This document shows, one piece after another, positions 27,064 through 34,704 of a DNA stretch of 64,000 nt. The stretch is taken from NCBI GenBank assembly GCA_041393965.1, contig JAWKJB010000003.1, positions 382,825 through 446,824 of the forward strand, written 5' to 3'. The notes under the pieces were generated by a model, which was given only the letters and a program-made list of their open reading frames with translations, did no database searches and had not been told where the DNA came from. The position numbers and the translations under genes were made by a program. This stretch comes from Acidimicrobiia bacterium. Lineage in GTDB: Bacteria; Actinomycetota; Acidimicrobiia; Spongiisociales; UBA5794. Position 1 is the stretch's first letter. Each line of letters starts with the position of its first letter.

Positions 27064-28193
27064 CCGACAGGGACATCATCGACACATTGACCGTGCGTGG
27101 CAGACAGCGCGGGTTTCTGCTCGTGGGGGAGGTCCAGCAGGAGCTCGAGGACGCCAAGGCTCCGGCTGAGGCGTTCGACGCCACGGTGCTGACACTGCGG
27201 GAGCGCAACATCGATGTGCGTGACTCGTCAGAGGACGCCTTGTCGGACACAGCGATGTCGGGAGACGAACTCGTGCATGTCTCCGATCCGGTCCGCATGT
27301 ATCTCCAGGAGATCGGCCGGTTTCCGCTCCTCGACGCCCAGCAGGAGGTCGAGCTCGCCATGCAGATCGAAGCAGGCGAGCGGGCCGAGCAGCAGTTCGC
27401 ATCCGGGGTTCCGCTCGACCCCGGAGCCAGAATCCTGCTGCAACGCCAGATCCGCAACGGGGAGCGGTCGAAGGCACGGCTGACCGAATCGAATCTGCGC
27501 CTCGTCGTGTCGATCGCAAAGAAGTATGTGGGTCGGGGCCTGAGTCTCCTCGACCTGATCCAGGAGGGGAACCTCGGGCTGATCCGTGCCGTCGAGAAGT
27601 TCGACTACCGGAAGGGTTTCAAGTTCTCGACCTATGCGACCTGGTGGATCCGTCAGGCGGTCACGCGGGCGCTCGCCGACCAGGCCCGCACGATCCGTGT
27701 GCCGGTGCACATGGTCGAGACCATCAACAAGCTCGCGACCGTCTCGCGACTCCTCAGCCAAGAACTCGGACGCGAGCCGACGATCGAGGAGATTGCGGTC
27801 GAGCTCGACATCGAATCGGGGAAGGTGACCGAACTCCGCCGTATCGCGCAGGATCCTGTCTCGCTTGAGACTCCCATCGGCGAGGACGATGACGGCACGA
27901 TCGCCGACATCGTGCCGGATCTTGATGCGGATGTCCCGGTCGAGGCCGCGGCGTTCAAGCTCCTCCAGGGGTACCTCGGTCTGGCACTCGAGTCGCTCAA
28001 CGAGCGTGAGCGGCAGGTCTTGGTCATGCGGTTCGGTCTCGATGATGGAAGCGTCAGGACCCTCGAGCAGGTCGGAAACCACTTTGATGTGACGAGGGAG
28101 CGAATCCGCCAGATCGAGACGAAGGCACTTGCGAAGCTGCGACAGCCCGCAAAGGGAAGGGAACTGAGCGACTACCTTGAGGATTCGCTCTGA
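27060..28193 (+). CDS. rpoD: Primary sigma factor RpoD (SigA)
   Basis: 377 residues. A short region 1.1 (IIDTLTVRGRQRGFLLVGEV), region 1.2 (DPVRMYLQEIGRFPLL), region 2 (LRLVVSIAKKYVGRGLSLLDLIQEGN and FSTYATWWIRQAVTRAL), region 3, and region 4 (TLEQVGNHFDVTRERIRQIE) identify the housekeeping sigma-70 factor. I chose TTG 27060, which has AGGAG six bases upstream and overlaps the dnaG stop; GTG 27006 in the same frame is an alternative that would add 18 residues. The 3' end overlaps a convergent small gene by 22 bases. Confidence 0.96.
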   Translation: MTDRDIIDTLTVRGRQRGFLLVGEVQQELEDAKAPAEAFDATVLTLRERNIDVRDSSEDALSDTAMSGDELVHVSDPVRMYLQEIGRFPLLDAQQEVELAMQIEAGERAEQQFASGVPLDPGARILLQRQIRNGERSKARLTESNLRLVVSIAKKYVGRGLSLLDLIQEGNLGLIRAVEKFDYRKGFKFSTYATWWIRQAVTRALADQARTIRVPVHMVETINKLATVSRLLSQELGREPTIEEIAVELDIESGKVTELRRIAQDPVSLETPIGEDDDGTIADIVPDLDADVPVEAAAFKLLQGYLGLALESLNERERQVLVMRFGLDDGSVRTLEQVGNHFDVTRERIRQIETKALAKLRQPAKGRELSDYLEDSL

Positions 28194-28435
28194 TCCTGCG
28201 GGGCCGCCGAGGCTTTGGCTCTGATCGTCTCAGCTGCGTTGACGAGCCCGTTCCCGGCGACTCCTCTCGGCGTACGCGTGCGACGCTCCGCGGCTCGCGT
28301 CGCCTTTCCAACCGATTCGCTGGAACGAACACGATCGAAGGCCGCCATGATCTGTTCGTAGCGTCGACGGCCTGCCTTGGCGCCAAGGACATACCCAACG
28401 GCGAACCCGACGATGACTCCCGTCCTGAACCTCAT
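28172..28435 (-). CDS. Small YtxH-like membrane-anchored protein
   Basis: 87 residues: one N-terminal hydrophobic stretch (TGVIVGFAVGYVLGAKAG) with the glycine pattern of YtxH-like proteins, followed by a basic region (GRRRYEQIMAAFDRVRSS is frequent in actinobacterial members). No enzymatic motif. ATG 28435 lacks a clear ribosome-binding site. It is convergent with rpoD and overlaps its 3' end. Function unknown. Confidence 0.65.
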   Translation of the reverse strand: MRFRTGVIVGFAVGYVLGAKAGRRRYEQIMAAFDRVRSSESVGKATRAAERRTRTPRGVAGNGLVNAAETIRAKASAAPQDQSESSR

Positions 28436-28533
28436 GCTGGATTGTCCCACACGGGTCGTGCCTGCGTGTCGCTGCGACCAGATTGGAGGGGCCGTTTGGT
28501 ATCCTCAGCGCCGTTCACCGACCGGTGGATCGT

Positions 28534-28606
28534 TCCGGGGTAGCTCAGTTGGCAGAGCAGCGGACTGTTAATCCGTTTGTCGTGGGTTCAAGTCCCACCC
28601 CCGGAG
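28534..28606 (+). tRNA. tRNA-Asn (GTT)
   Basis: 73-base cloverleaf. The acceptor TCCGGGG (28534-28540) pairs with CCCCGGA (28599-28605), discriminator G. The anticodon stem GCGGA/TCCGT encloses loop CTGTTAA with anticodon GTT at 28567-28569. T arm GTGGG-TTCAAGT-CCCAC. CCA is not encoded. Two further copies of its 3' end lie downstream (28636-28657 and 29568-29589), which is the usual mark of site-specific integration at a tRNA. Confidence 0.97.
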
Positions 28607-28635
28607 CCGCGGATCTCGACCGCAAGGGTTTTCGC

Positions 28636-28657
28636 CAAGTCCCACCCCCGGAACCGC
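28636..28657 (+). repeat. Copy of the tRNA-Asn 3' end (attachment-site-like)
   Basis: 22 bases (CAAGTCCCACCCCCGGA then ACCGC) repeat the tRNA-Asn 3' end at 28589-28610 with a single mismatch. Direct repeats of a tRNA 3' end are what integrases leave as attL/attR. A third, more decayed copy is at 29568-29589. No integrase gene is visible, so this is read as a footprint of a lost or reduced element. Confidence 0.75.
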
Positions 28658-28908
28658 AACGAGACCCCTGTTGACCAGGCAGTAATCGGCCGACGCAGCC
28701 GACGCAAGCCGGAGGGGTCTGGGCCCGCCGAATGCAGATCTTGCCCGCTCACCATAACGGTGAACAGCCCTGCGGCATTGGGCACACCTGTCCGTCGAGG
28801 GGCTTGCCGGTTGCCGGGATATCTGACGGAGCCATGGGCTGTTGGGGCGCACCCGATCACCCAGTATGTGCGTTATCACCCCGGAGCACGAACCACGCAT
28901 TTCGGCAC
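28658..28908. other. Non-coding stretch inside the tRNA-Asn islet
   Basis: I find no convincing gene here. It contains an inverted repeat, GACCCCT near 28664 matched by AGGGGTC near 28713, that could form a hairpin. Frames open across the stretch show no recognisable protein. It probably represents decayed sequence of the integrated element between the attachment-like repeat and vapC. Confidence 0.5.
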
Positions 28909-29253
28909 TCACAGGTCTCTCATACGGAGGCTCCGCACCGGCTCAAAGCCAGATCGATTCCGGGTGGCCAAACCCAGACGGTGTTCGATTGCGGTTGCAG
29001 CGATGAGGGCGTCGGGGAGACGGATGCCGCTCTCTCGTCGGATCCGCCCGGCGCGTTCGGCTACCGCGCGATCGACCGGGATCTCCCGGAACGGTGCAAG
29101 AAGTGTGCTGACCAGATTGGAGGCGGTGTTGCCAGCGTAGAGCTCAGCTCGGGTGATGACCGAGTAGTGGAGCCGGTGACGGCCGGGAGCAAGCTGGTGA
29201 GCGCCTCGGAGGTGGTCGATGAAGATGTCGGTGTCGACGAGGATGTCAGCCAC
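28909..29253 (-). CDS. vapC: VapC-family PIN-domain toxin (ribonuclease)
   Basis: 114 residues with the PIN fold: ADILVDTDIFIDHLRG (first catalytic Asp), VITRAELYAGN (Glu) and GIRLPDALIAATAI (Asp), with the C-terminal LATRNRSGFEPV that follows in VapC toxins. These acidic residues bind Mg for RNA cleavage. GTG start 29253 overlaps the vapB end by eight bases, the standard antitoxin-first arrangement. It sits between tRNA-Asn 3'-end copies, so the pair likely arrived with, or stabilised, a small integrated element. Confidence 0.92.
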   Translation of the reverse strand: MADILVDTDIFIDHLRGAHQLAPGRHRLHYSVITRAELYAGNTASNLVSTLLAPFREIPVDRAVAERAGRIRRESGIRLPDALIAATAIEHRLGLATRNRSGFEPVRSLRMRDL

Positions 29254-29467
29254 GATCCCATTCGTTCCGGCTCGGCACGGCGGCGTCTGGTACCGCCCCG
29301 AATGTGGCAGCCAGCGCAAGCTTGGGATCGGGTGTCTTGTCTTCGAGGTATGAGTTGACGGCGCGCCGAATGATCTCCGTCATGGTCACGCCATCGGCCT
29401 CGGCGAGGGCGTCGATGCGTTGGCGCTGCTTTTCGGTGAGGTATACCTGGGTACGAGTTGCTGACAT
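29246..29467 (-). CDS. vapB: VapB-family ribbon-helix-helix antitoxin
   Basis: 73 residues. TRTQVYLTEKQRQRIDALAE, then DGVTMTEIIRRAVNSYLED, is a ribbon-helix-helix DNA-binding domain; the C-terminal tail (LALAATFGAVPD...SRNEWDRG) would bind and block VapC. ATG 29467 begins MSATRTQ; an upstream in-frame start adds only a Met-rich leader. The start codon lies within a pair of direct repeats (29466-29485) that could be its autoregulatory operator. Confidence 0.88.
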   Translation of the reverse strand: MSATRTQVYLTEKQRQRIDALAEADGVTMTEIIRRAVNSYLEDKTPDPKLALAATFGAVPDAAVPSRNEWDRG

Positions 29468-29485
29468 ACAGCACATATACAGCAC
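29466..29485 (-). promoter_or_regulatory. Direct repeats at the vapB start, candidate VapBC operator
   Basis: ATACAGCAC occurs at 29466-29474 and again at 29477-29485, an 11-base period close to one helical turn. The first copy overlaps the vapB start codon. Ribbon-helix-helix antitoxins usually repress their own operon by binding such repeated sites. Seen directly; operator function is inferred. Confidence 0.5.
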
Positions 29486-29532
29486 CATTCCGTCCAGATC
29501 AAGTGTTCCCGAGCGGGAGCGTCCGCATCACT

Positions 29533-29589
29533 GAACAGCGTGGACTGTTCATCCGTTTGTCATGGGTCAAGTCCCATCCCTGAAGCCGC
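29533..29589 (+). pseudogene. Decayed 3' two-thirds of a second tRNA-Asn
   Basis: From GAACAGCGTGGACTGTTCATC onward the sequence follows the D-arm end, anticodon arm, T arm and acceptor of tRNA-Asn (28555-28610) with two small indels and about seven substitutions. The acceptor 5' half is missing and the T and acceptor stems no longer pair, so it should not be functional. Its last 22 bases (29568-29589) are the third copy of the tRNA 3' end and close the VapBC islet. It looks like the displaced end of an old integration event. Confidence 0.8.
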
Positions 29590-29718
29590 CAAATGCCCTG
29601 AGCCGCGGTTTCCTGAAGCGGTTCCGGAAACTCCGACCCTCTCTCTGTGAGCGAGAATTCATCGGCCCGGGACTCGGATCCTCGCTCGGGCGCCGATCCG
29701 CCGAAAGACCACAGGCAA

Positions 29719-31584
29719 TCAGCCGGATCCAGGGACCACCTTGGAGACCGTGCCGCTGATGGACACCACATAGACCTCGCCGGCGCCGTCGACACCGAAT
29801 CCGGAGATGTTGCCGACATCGCCGAACGCTGCCGACCAGTCGCGGTGATCGGTGGCGGTAGAACCGAGGAGTCGGAAGGATCGGACCCACCCGTCGAAGA
29901 AGTCCGCATAGAAGAAGGTACCGCTCAGGTTCGGGATCGCCGAACCGCGGTACACCGGCCCCGCGACCACCGACACCGGGCCGGAACTGTGGTTCGGATA
30001 CCACACCACCGGTGCGGTGAGCCCGGCCTTTGAACAGCCCGATGGTGGATTGAAGCATTCGGGCCCTTCGACGATGTTCCAGCCGTAGTTGATCCCCGCC
30101 ACACTGGCCTTGCCGACGGAGATCTCCTCCCACGAGTTGTATCCGACATCCCCGATGTACAGATCGCCGGTCGCCGGATCGATCGATGATCGGTATGGGT
30201 TCCGAAGTCCGTTCGCCCACACTTCCCGAGCACCGTTGGTGCCGTTGTAGGGGTTCCCTGCGGGGATCGCATACGGGACGCCGCCGTCGACATCGATGCG
30301 GACCACCGAACCGAGCAGGGTGTGCGGGTTCTGGGCGTTGCCGTCCGGGTCGCCTTGCTTGCCGCCGTCGCCGAATGGGATGTACAGGTTGCCGTCGGTA
30401 CCGAACGCGATCGATCCGGCGTCGTGGTTGCACCGCGGTTGGTCGACGGTCAGGATCGTCCTGACGGGGCTCGTGTCGGCGGCATCGGAGGCCGGGTTTG
30501 CGTGGTACTCGACGATCCGGCTCTGGAGCGAGCTTCCGAGGGGGGCCGTGTAGTGGACGAAGAAGCGTCCGTTCGTGTCAAAGGAAGGATGGAAAGCGAG
30601 GCCGAGGAGGCCACCCTCGCCACACATCGAGACGCCGGCGACGGTGAGGAACGGCATTGCCTTCACCGTCCCGTTCTCGACGACCTTGATCACACCGGAG
30701 CGTTCGGCAACGAACAGCCGGTCGTCACCTGCAGGGGCCGTGGCGAGCATCGGAGCGGTGAACCCGGATGCGTAGGGCTCGAGTGCGAGGTCGGGGATCG
30801 CGGGGATGTCTCCCCAGGTGCCCGCCACCGGAAGCATGGATCCCGAGCCGTACGGAAACGACTCGTCTGCGTTGCCTTGGGAGTTCGTGTACTTGAGATA
30901 GACCGTCGAGTTCGACGGCCGGAACACGCCGGGTGTGTCGATGCCGGCCCCGGTCCAGCCCCCGGCGACGAACCGATCGCCAGGGTTTCCGAAGTAGAAC
31001 TCATAGTCGGCGACCCCCTGAGTGTGCGAGTTGCGGAAATACAGATAACCAGTCGACTGCCGGTAGAGGCCAACGGTGTCAATCCCGTCGCCGTTGAAAT
31101 CTCCGGTGAACGGAACATCGCCGGGGATTCCGAAGTAGTAGGCGACCTCTGCGGCGCCGAGCCCTTCATCGCCATCCCCGATGCTGTTGATGATGTACAC
31201 GCGGCCCTCCGACGGCCGGTACACCGATACCGTGTCACAGCCATCGCCGTCGAAGTCCCCTGCGATGGGAATGTCCCCCGGGTTACCGAAGAAGAACGAG
31301 ATAATGGCGATGCCTTGGGTGTTGGCGTTCCGTAGGTACCCATACCCATCGGACTGTCGATACAGGCCGGGCGTGTCGATGCCGTCGCAGTCCCAGTCGC
31401 CCGCAAACGGCGTGTCGGCAGGATTCCCGTAGTAGAACGAGTGGGTGTGCCCCGCGTCGTTGCGGAGGTTCCAAATCCCGGTCGCCGGGTCAACGAGCCC
31501 CACGGTGTCGTCGGCGACCGCCACGGCTGCGGTCCCCGTCACGATCGTCATCAACATCGCTGTGGCGGTTGCGAGCCTTCGCAT
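29719..31584 (-). CDS. Secreted glucose/sorbosone dehydrogenase-like protein with FG-GAP-type repeats
   Basis: 621 residues with a signal peptide (MRRLATATAMLMTIVTGTAA, cleavage near AVA-DD). Residues about 30-265 hold five repeats of about 47 residues with the core GDWDxDGIDTPGLYR, a FG-GAP/VCBS-like beta-propeller unit. The rest is a GSDH-type six-bladed propeller: GGLLGLAFHPSF, HDAGSIAFGTDGNLYIPFGDGG, WANGLRNPYRSSIDP and GDVGYNSWEEI. Such proteins use PQQ to oxidise sugars or aldoses outside the cell, or may have lost catalysis. ATG 31584 has GGAG five bases upstream. The fusion of both propellers is unusual. Confidence 0.85.
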   Translation of the reverse strand: MRRLATATAMLMTIVTGTAAVAVADDTVGLVDPATGIWNLRNDAGHTHSFYYGNPADTPFAGDWDCDGIDTPGLYRQSDGYGYLRNANTQGIAIISFFFGNPGDIPIAGDFDGDGCDTVSVYRPSEGRVYIINSIGDGDEGLGAAEVAYYFGIPGDVPFTGDFNGDGIDTVGLYRQSTGYLYFRNSHTQGVADYEFYFGNPGDRFVAGGWTGAGIDTPGVFRPSNSTVYLKYTNSQGNADESFPYGSGSMLPVAGTWGDIPAIPDLALEPYASGFTAPMLATAPAGDDRLFVAERSGVIKVVENGTVKAMPFLTVAGVSMCGEGGLLGLAFHPSFDTNGRFFVHYTAPLGSSLQSRIVEYHANPASDAADTSPVRTILTVDQPRCNHDAGSIAFGTDGNLYIPFGDGGKQGDPDGNAQNPHTLLGSVVRIDVDGGVPYAIPAGNPYNGTNGAREVWANGLRNPYRSSIDPATGDLYIGDVGYNSWEEISVGKASVAGINYGWNIVEGPECFNPPSGCSKAGLTAPVVWYPNHSSGPVSVVAGPVYRGSAIPNLSGTFFYADFFDGWVRSFRLLGSTATDHRDWSAAFGDVGNISGFGVDGAGEVYVVSISGTVSKVVPGSG

Positions 31585-31704
31585 GTTCTCTCCCAGACCT
31601 GCCGACGCTGTGTCCCATCCGACACTAACCGTCAACACCCACGCATTGTGCTGTTAAGCTCACTGTGGGTGTTCGCCCCGTACGGGCGGACGGAAGGGAG
31701 CGAC

Positions 31705-31989
31705 ATGAGGAAGCTAGCAATCGTCAGCGCCTTGGTGCTTGCGTTGATGGCCATCGCCGGGCCGGCGGCGGCGAAGGCCGACAAGACTTGGGTGTGCCAC
31801 CACACCCATTCGGAGACCAACCCCATCATTTTGGTTCATGTGAGCAACGGATGGGACAAGGGACACGGGAATCAGAAGGTCTCGAAGCATCAGACCGATG
31901 ATCAGGAGGTCGACGGCTACGACGGCAAGGCGGGACCTGCGGCCAAGCGCGGCTTCTCCGAGGACTGCCAGGTGCAACAGCCAACCTGA
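31705..31989 (+). CDS. Small secreted protein with WVCHHT...NP motif
   Basis: 94 residues: signal peptide (MRKLAIVSALVLALMAIAGP, cleavage after AAA) and a mature part with KTWVCHHTHSETNPIILVHV, which resembles the KxTICHATGSxTNPYxxI module of bacterial secreted proteins of unknown function. Two cysteines (one in WVCHH, one in SEDCQ) could form a disulphide. ATG 31705 follows GGAAGGGAG. It is divergent from the dehydrogenase gene with a 120-base shared promoter region. Function unknown. Confidence 0.75.
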   Translation: MRKLAIVSALVLALMAIAGPAAAKADKTWVCHHTHSETNPIILVHVSNGWDKGHGNQKVSKHQTDDQEVDGYDGKAGPAAKRGFSEDCQVQQPT

Positions 31990-32013
31990 GCAACGAACCG
32001 AGTGAACTGATGT

Positions 32014-32037
32014 GGGGCGGCCGTTTCCGGCCGCTCC
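32014..32037 (+). terminator. GC-rich hairpin after the small secreted gene
   Basis: GCGGCCG (32017-32023) and CGGCCGC (32028-32034) form a seven-pair stem around TTTC, extended by further pairs on both sides. No T-run follows, so it would be a non-canonical terminator or an RNA end structure. It lies 25 bases after the stop at 31989 and before ppdK. Confidence 0.45.
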
Positions 32038-32100
32038 GCATCGCGTCGGTGCCCTGAGTCCATTCGGGGTGCTCCGGCCGACCGGTAGACTCGGTGGGAG

Positions 32101-34704
32101 ATGACAGACACGGGTCGGGACACGCAATGGGTCGCGAGCTTCAAGGACGCTGACGAGACCAAGAGGGACCTCCTTGGGGGAAAGGGCGCAGGGCTCGCCG
32201 CCATGACCCAGATCGGCCTCCCGGTCCCGCCTGGGTTCACGATCACCACTGCCGCATGCCGCGAGTACTACGCGACGGACGGTGCCATCTCCGATGAGGT
32301 CTGGTCCCAGATCGCCGACGCCGTCACGCAACTCGAAGCCGAGACGGGGAAGCGGTTCGGCGACCCTGCCAACCCGCTGCTCTTGTCGGTCCGATCCGGC
32401 TCGGCGGTGTCGATGCCTGGCATGATGGACACGATCCTCGACCTCGGCATGAACGACGAGACCGCCACTGGCCTCGGCCGTTTGGCCGGCGACGAACGGT
32501 TCGCATGGGATGCGTACCGACGCTTTCTCCAGATGTACGCCGATGTGGTGCTCGGCATGGACTCGTCGGTCCTCCACGACATCAGCGCCGAACCACGCGA
32601 GGCGGTCGAACAGCTCAAGACGATCGTTGCCAGCGCGACAGAGCCGATTCCCACGGATCCGACGACCCAGCTCAGAGAGTCCGTTTCAGCCGTCTTCCGA
32701 TCGTGGATGAACCGTCGGGCCGTCAACTACCGCGCGGCGAACGGGATCCGCGACGATCTGTACACCGCGGCCAATGTGCAGGTGATGGTGTTCGGCAACA
32801 TCGGTGACCGTTCAGGGACGGGGGTTGTCTTCACGAGGGATCCCACGAGCGGAGAACCGAGCCTGTGGGGGGAGTACCTCCCGAATGCCCAGGGTGAGGA
32901 CATCGTTGCGGGACTTCGGACACCGCTTCCGGTTGCTGCCCTCGCGCAGGATATGCCGGATGCCTACCGCGATCTCGAGGACTGTGCACGGCGCATCGAG
33001 CGCTACGAACGAGACATGCAAGACATCGAGTTCACGGTGGAGAACGGAAAGCTGTGGATGTTGCAAACGCGCCGAGGGAAACGAGCGGGACGGAGCGCGG
33101 TCAGGTGCGCGGTCGACATGGCAACCGAGGGGCTCATCACCCGATCAGAGGCCGTCGCACGAGTACGCCCGAGTGAGCTCGACGAGCTGCTCCATCCCGT
33201 GGTTGCGGCGTCAGATGACGATGTCGTGCTGACCACAGGGCTAGCGGCGTCACCCGGCGGAGCTTCGGGGATCATCGCGTTGACTGCCGATGACGCCGAA
33301 CGACTCGCCACCGAGGGCCACGATGTGGTGCTGGTCCGCGACGAGACGAGTCCCGACGACTTCCACGGCATGGTCGCATCGAAAGCCGTCGTCACTGCAC
33401 GGGGCGGCATGACCTCCCACGCTGCGGTTGTGGCCCGCGGGATGGGAATGTGCTGTGTCGTCGGATGCAAAGACCTCACCATCGACGATGACGAGCAGAC
33501 GGTCTCGACCGACCGTCTGACGGTCAAGGCGGGGAAGGTCGTGACGGTCGACGGATCCACCGGAGTCGTCTACCTCGGCGCCGTCCCCACGGTCGATGCG
33601 GTCCAGGACGACTACTTCGCGACCCTGCTCGCGTGGGCCGCCGAAGAAGGTACGCTCGGTGTCAGGGCGAATGCCGACACCGCCACAGACGCTGCTCGGG
33701 CCCGCGACTTCGGAGCCGAAGGGATCGGGCTGTGCCGTACCGAACACATGTTCTTCGCTCCGGACCGTATCGAGGCGGTCAGGGCGATGATCATGGCCGC
33801 CGACATCGACGCCCGGATCGCAGCCCTCGAGGTCCTCGAGCCATACCAGCGAGAAGACTTCGTCGGCATCTTCACGGCCATGGACGGGCTCACCGTCACG
33901 ATCCGGCTTCTCGACCCTCCGCTACACGAGTTCCTCCCCAACCGCGACGAGACCGTCGAGGAACTGCTCCGGCTCGAGTTCGCTCCGAGCAACGGCGAGG
34001 ATCGGACGGGGAGGGTCGAAGAGCTGCGAGGACTCCTCGACCGGACCGACCGTCTCGTTGAGGCGAATCCCATGCTCGGCCATCGCGGGGCTCGCCTCGG
34101 CGTCACCTATCCCGAGATCACCGCGATGCAGACGCGGGCCATCCTCACCGCTGCGATCATCGCACGGAGGAACGGCGTCGAGGTGCACCCCGAGATCATG
34201 GTGCCGCTCGTTGCATATGTGACCGAGTACCGGGACCAGAAGCAGATGATCGACTCCACCGCCGAAGGGGTCTTCGACCAGCTCGGGGAATCGGTACCGT
34301 TCGCGGTGGGTTCGATGATCGAACTTCCGAGGGCAGCCCTCATCGCGGACGAGATCGCGGCAGAAGCAGACTTCATCAGCTTCGGCACCAACGACCTCAC
34401 CCAGACAACGCTCGGCCTCAGCCGGGACGACTCGTCCCGGTTCCTGCCCGGCTACCTGACACGGGGCCTGATTCCAGCCGATCCCTTCGTCGAGCTCGAC
34501 ATCGACGGGGTCGGCGCCCTTGTAAGTATCGCGACCGAACGGGCCCGCGCGGCGAACCCGACGATCAAGATCGGTGTGTGTGGTGAACACGGAGGGGACC
34601 CTGCATCGGTTGCGTTCTTCGCACAGATCGGTCTCGACTATGTGTCGTGCTCTCCGTTCCGGGTGCCACTCGCAAGGCTTGCAACCGCTCAGGTGGACGA
34701 CTGA
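32101..34704 (+). CDS. ppdK: Pyruvate phosphate dikinase
   Basis: 867 residues in the canonical order. The ATP-grasp domain (DLLGGKGAGLAAMTQIGLPV; LSVRSGSAVSMPGMMDTILDLG) is followed by the swivelling phospho-His domain (ARGGMTSHAAVVARGMGM, His440) and the PEP/pyruvate TIM barrel ending in GVCGEHGGD (Cys827). It interconverts ATP, phosphate and pyruvate with AMP, PPi and PEP, serving glycolysis or gluconeogenesis. ATG 32101 has GGGAG-like sequence just upstream. Its 3' end overlaps the convergent transporter gene by 16 bases. Confidence 0.97.
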   Translation: MTDTGRDTQWVASFKDADETKRDLLGGKGAGLAAMTQIGLPVPPGFTITTAACREYYATDGAISDEVWSQIADAVTQLEAETGKRFGDPANPLLLSVRSGSAVSMPGMMDTILDLGMNDETATGLGRLAGDERFAWDAYRRFLQMYADVVLGMDSSVLHDISAEPREAVEQLKTIVASATEPIPTDPTTQLRESVSAVFRSWMNRRAVNYRAANGIRDDLYTAANVQVMVFGNIGDRSGTGVVFTRDPTSGEPSLWGEYLPNAQGEDIVAGLRTPLPVAALAQDMPDAYRDLEDCARRIERYERDMQDIEFTVENGKLWMLQTRRGKRAGRSAVRCAVDMATEGLITRSEAVARVRPSELDELLHPVVAASDDDVVLTTGLAASPGGASGIIALTADDAERLATEGHDVVLVRDETSPDDFHGMVASKAVVTARGGMTSHAAVVARGMGMCCVVGCKDLTIDDDEQTVSTDRLTVKAGKVVTVDGSTGVVYLGAVPTVDAVQDDYFATLLAWAAEEGTLGVRANADTATDAARARDFGAEGIGLCRTEHMFFAPDRIEAVRAMIMAADIDARIAALEVLEPYQREDFVGIFTAMDGLTVTIRLLDPPLHEFLPNRDETVEELLRLEFAPSNGEDRTGRVEELRGLLDRTDRLVEANPMLGHRGARLGVTYPEITAMQTRAILTAAIIARRNGVEVHPEIMVPLVAYVTEYRDQKQMIDSTAEGVFDQLGESVPFAVGSMIELPRAALIADEIAAEADFISFGTNDLTQTTLGLSRDDSSRFLPGYLTRGLIPADPFVELDIDGVGALVSIATERARAANPTIKIGVCGEHGGDPASVAFFAQIGLDYVSCSPFRVPLARLATAQVDD

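Noticed and set aside
28588..28860. Reverse-strand frames between tRNA-Asn and vapC
   Set aside because: They read through the tRNA and its repeat, have no family similarity and show no coding bias.
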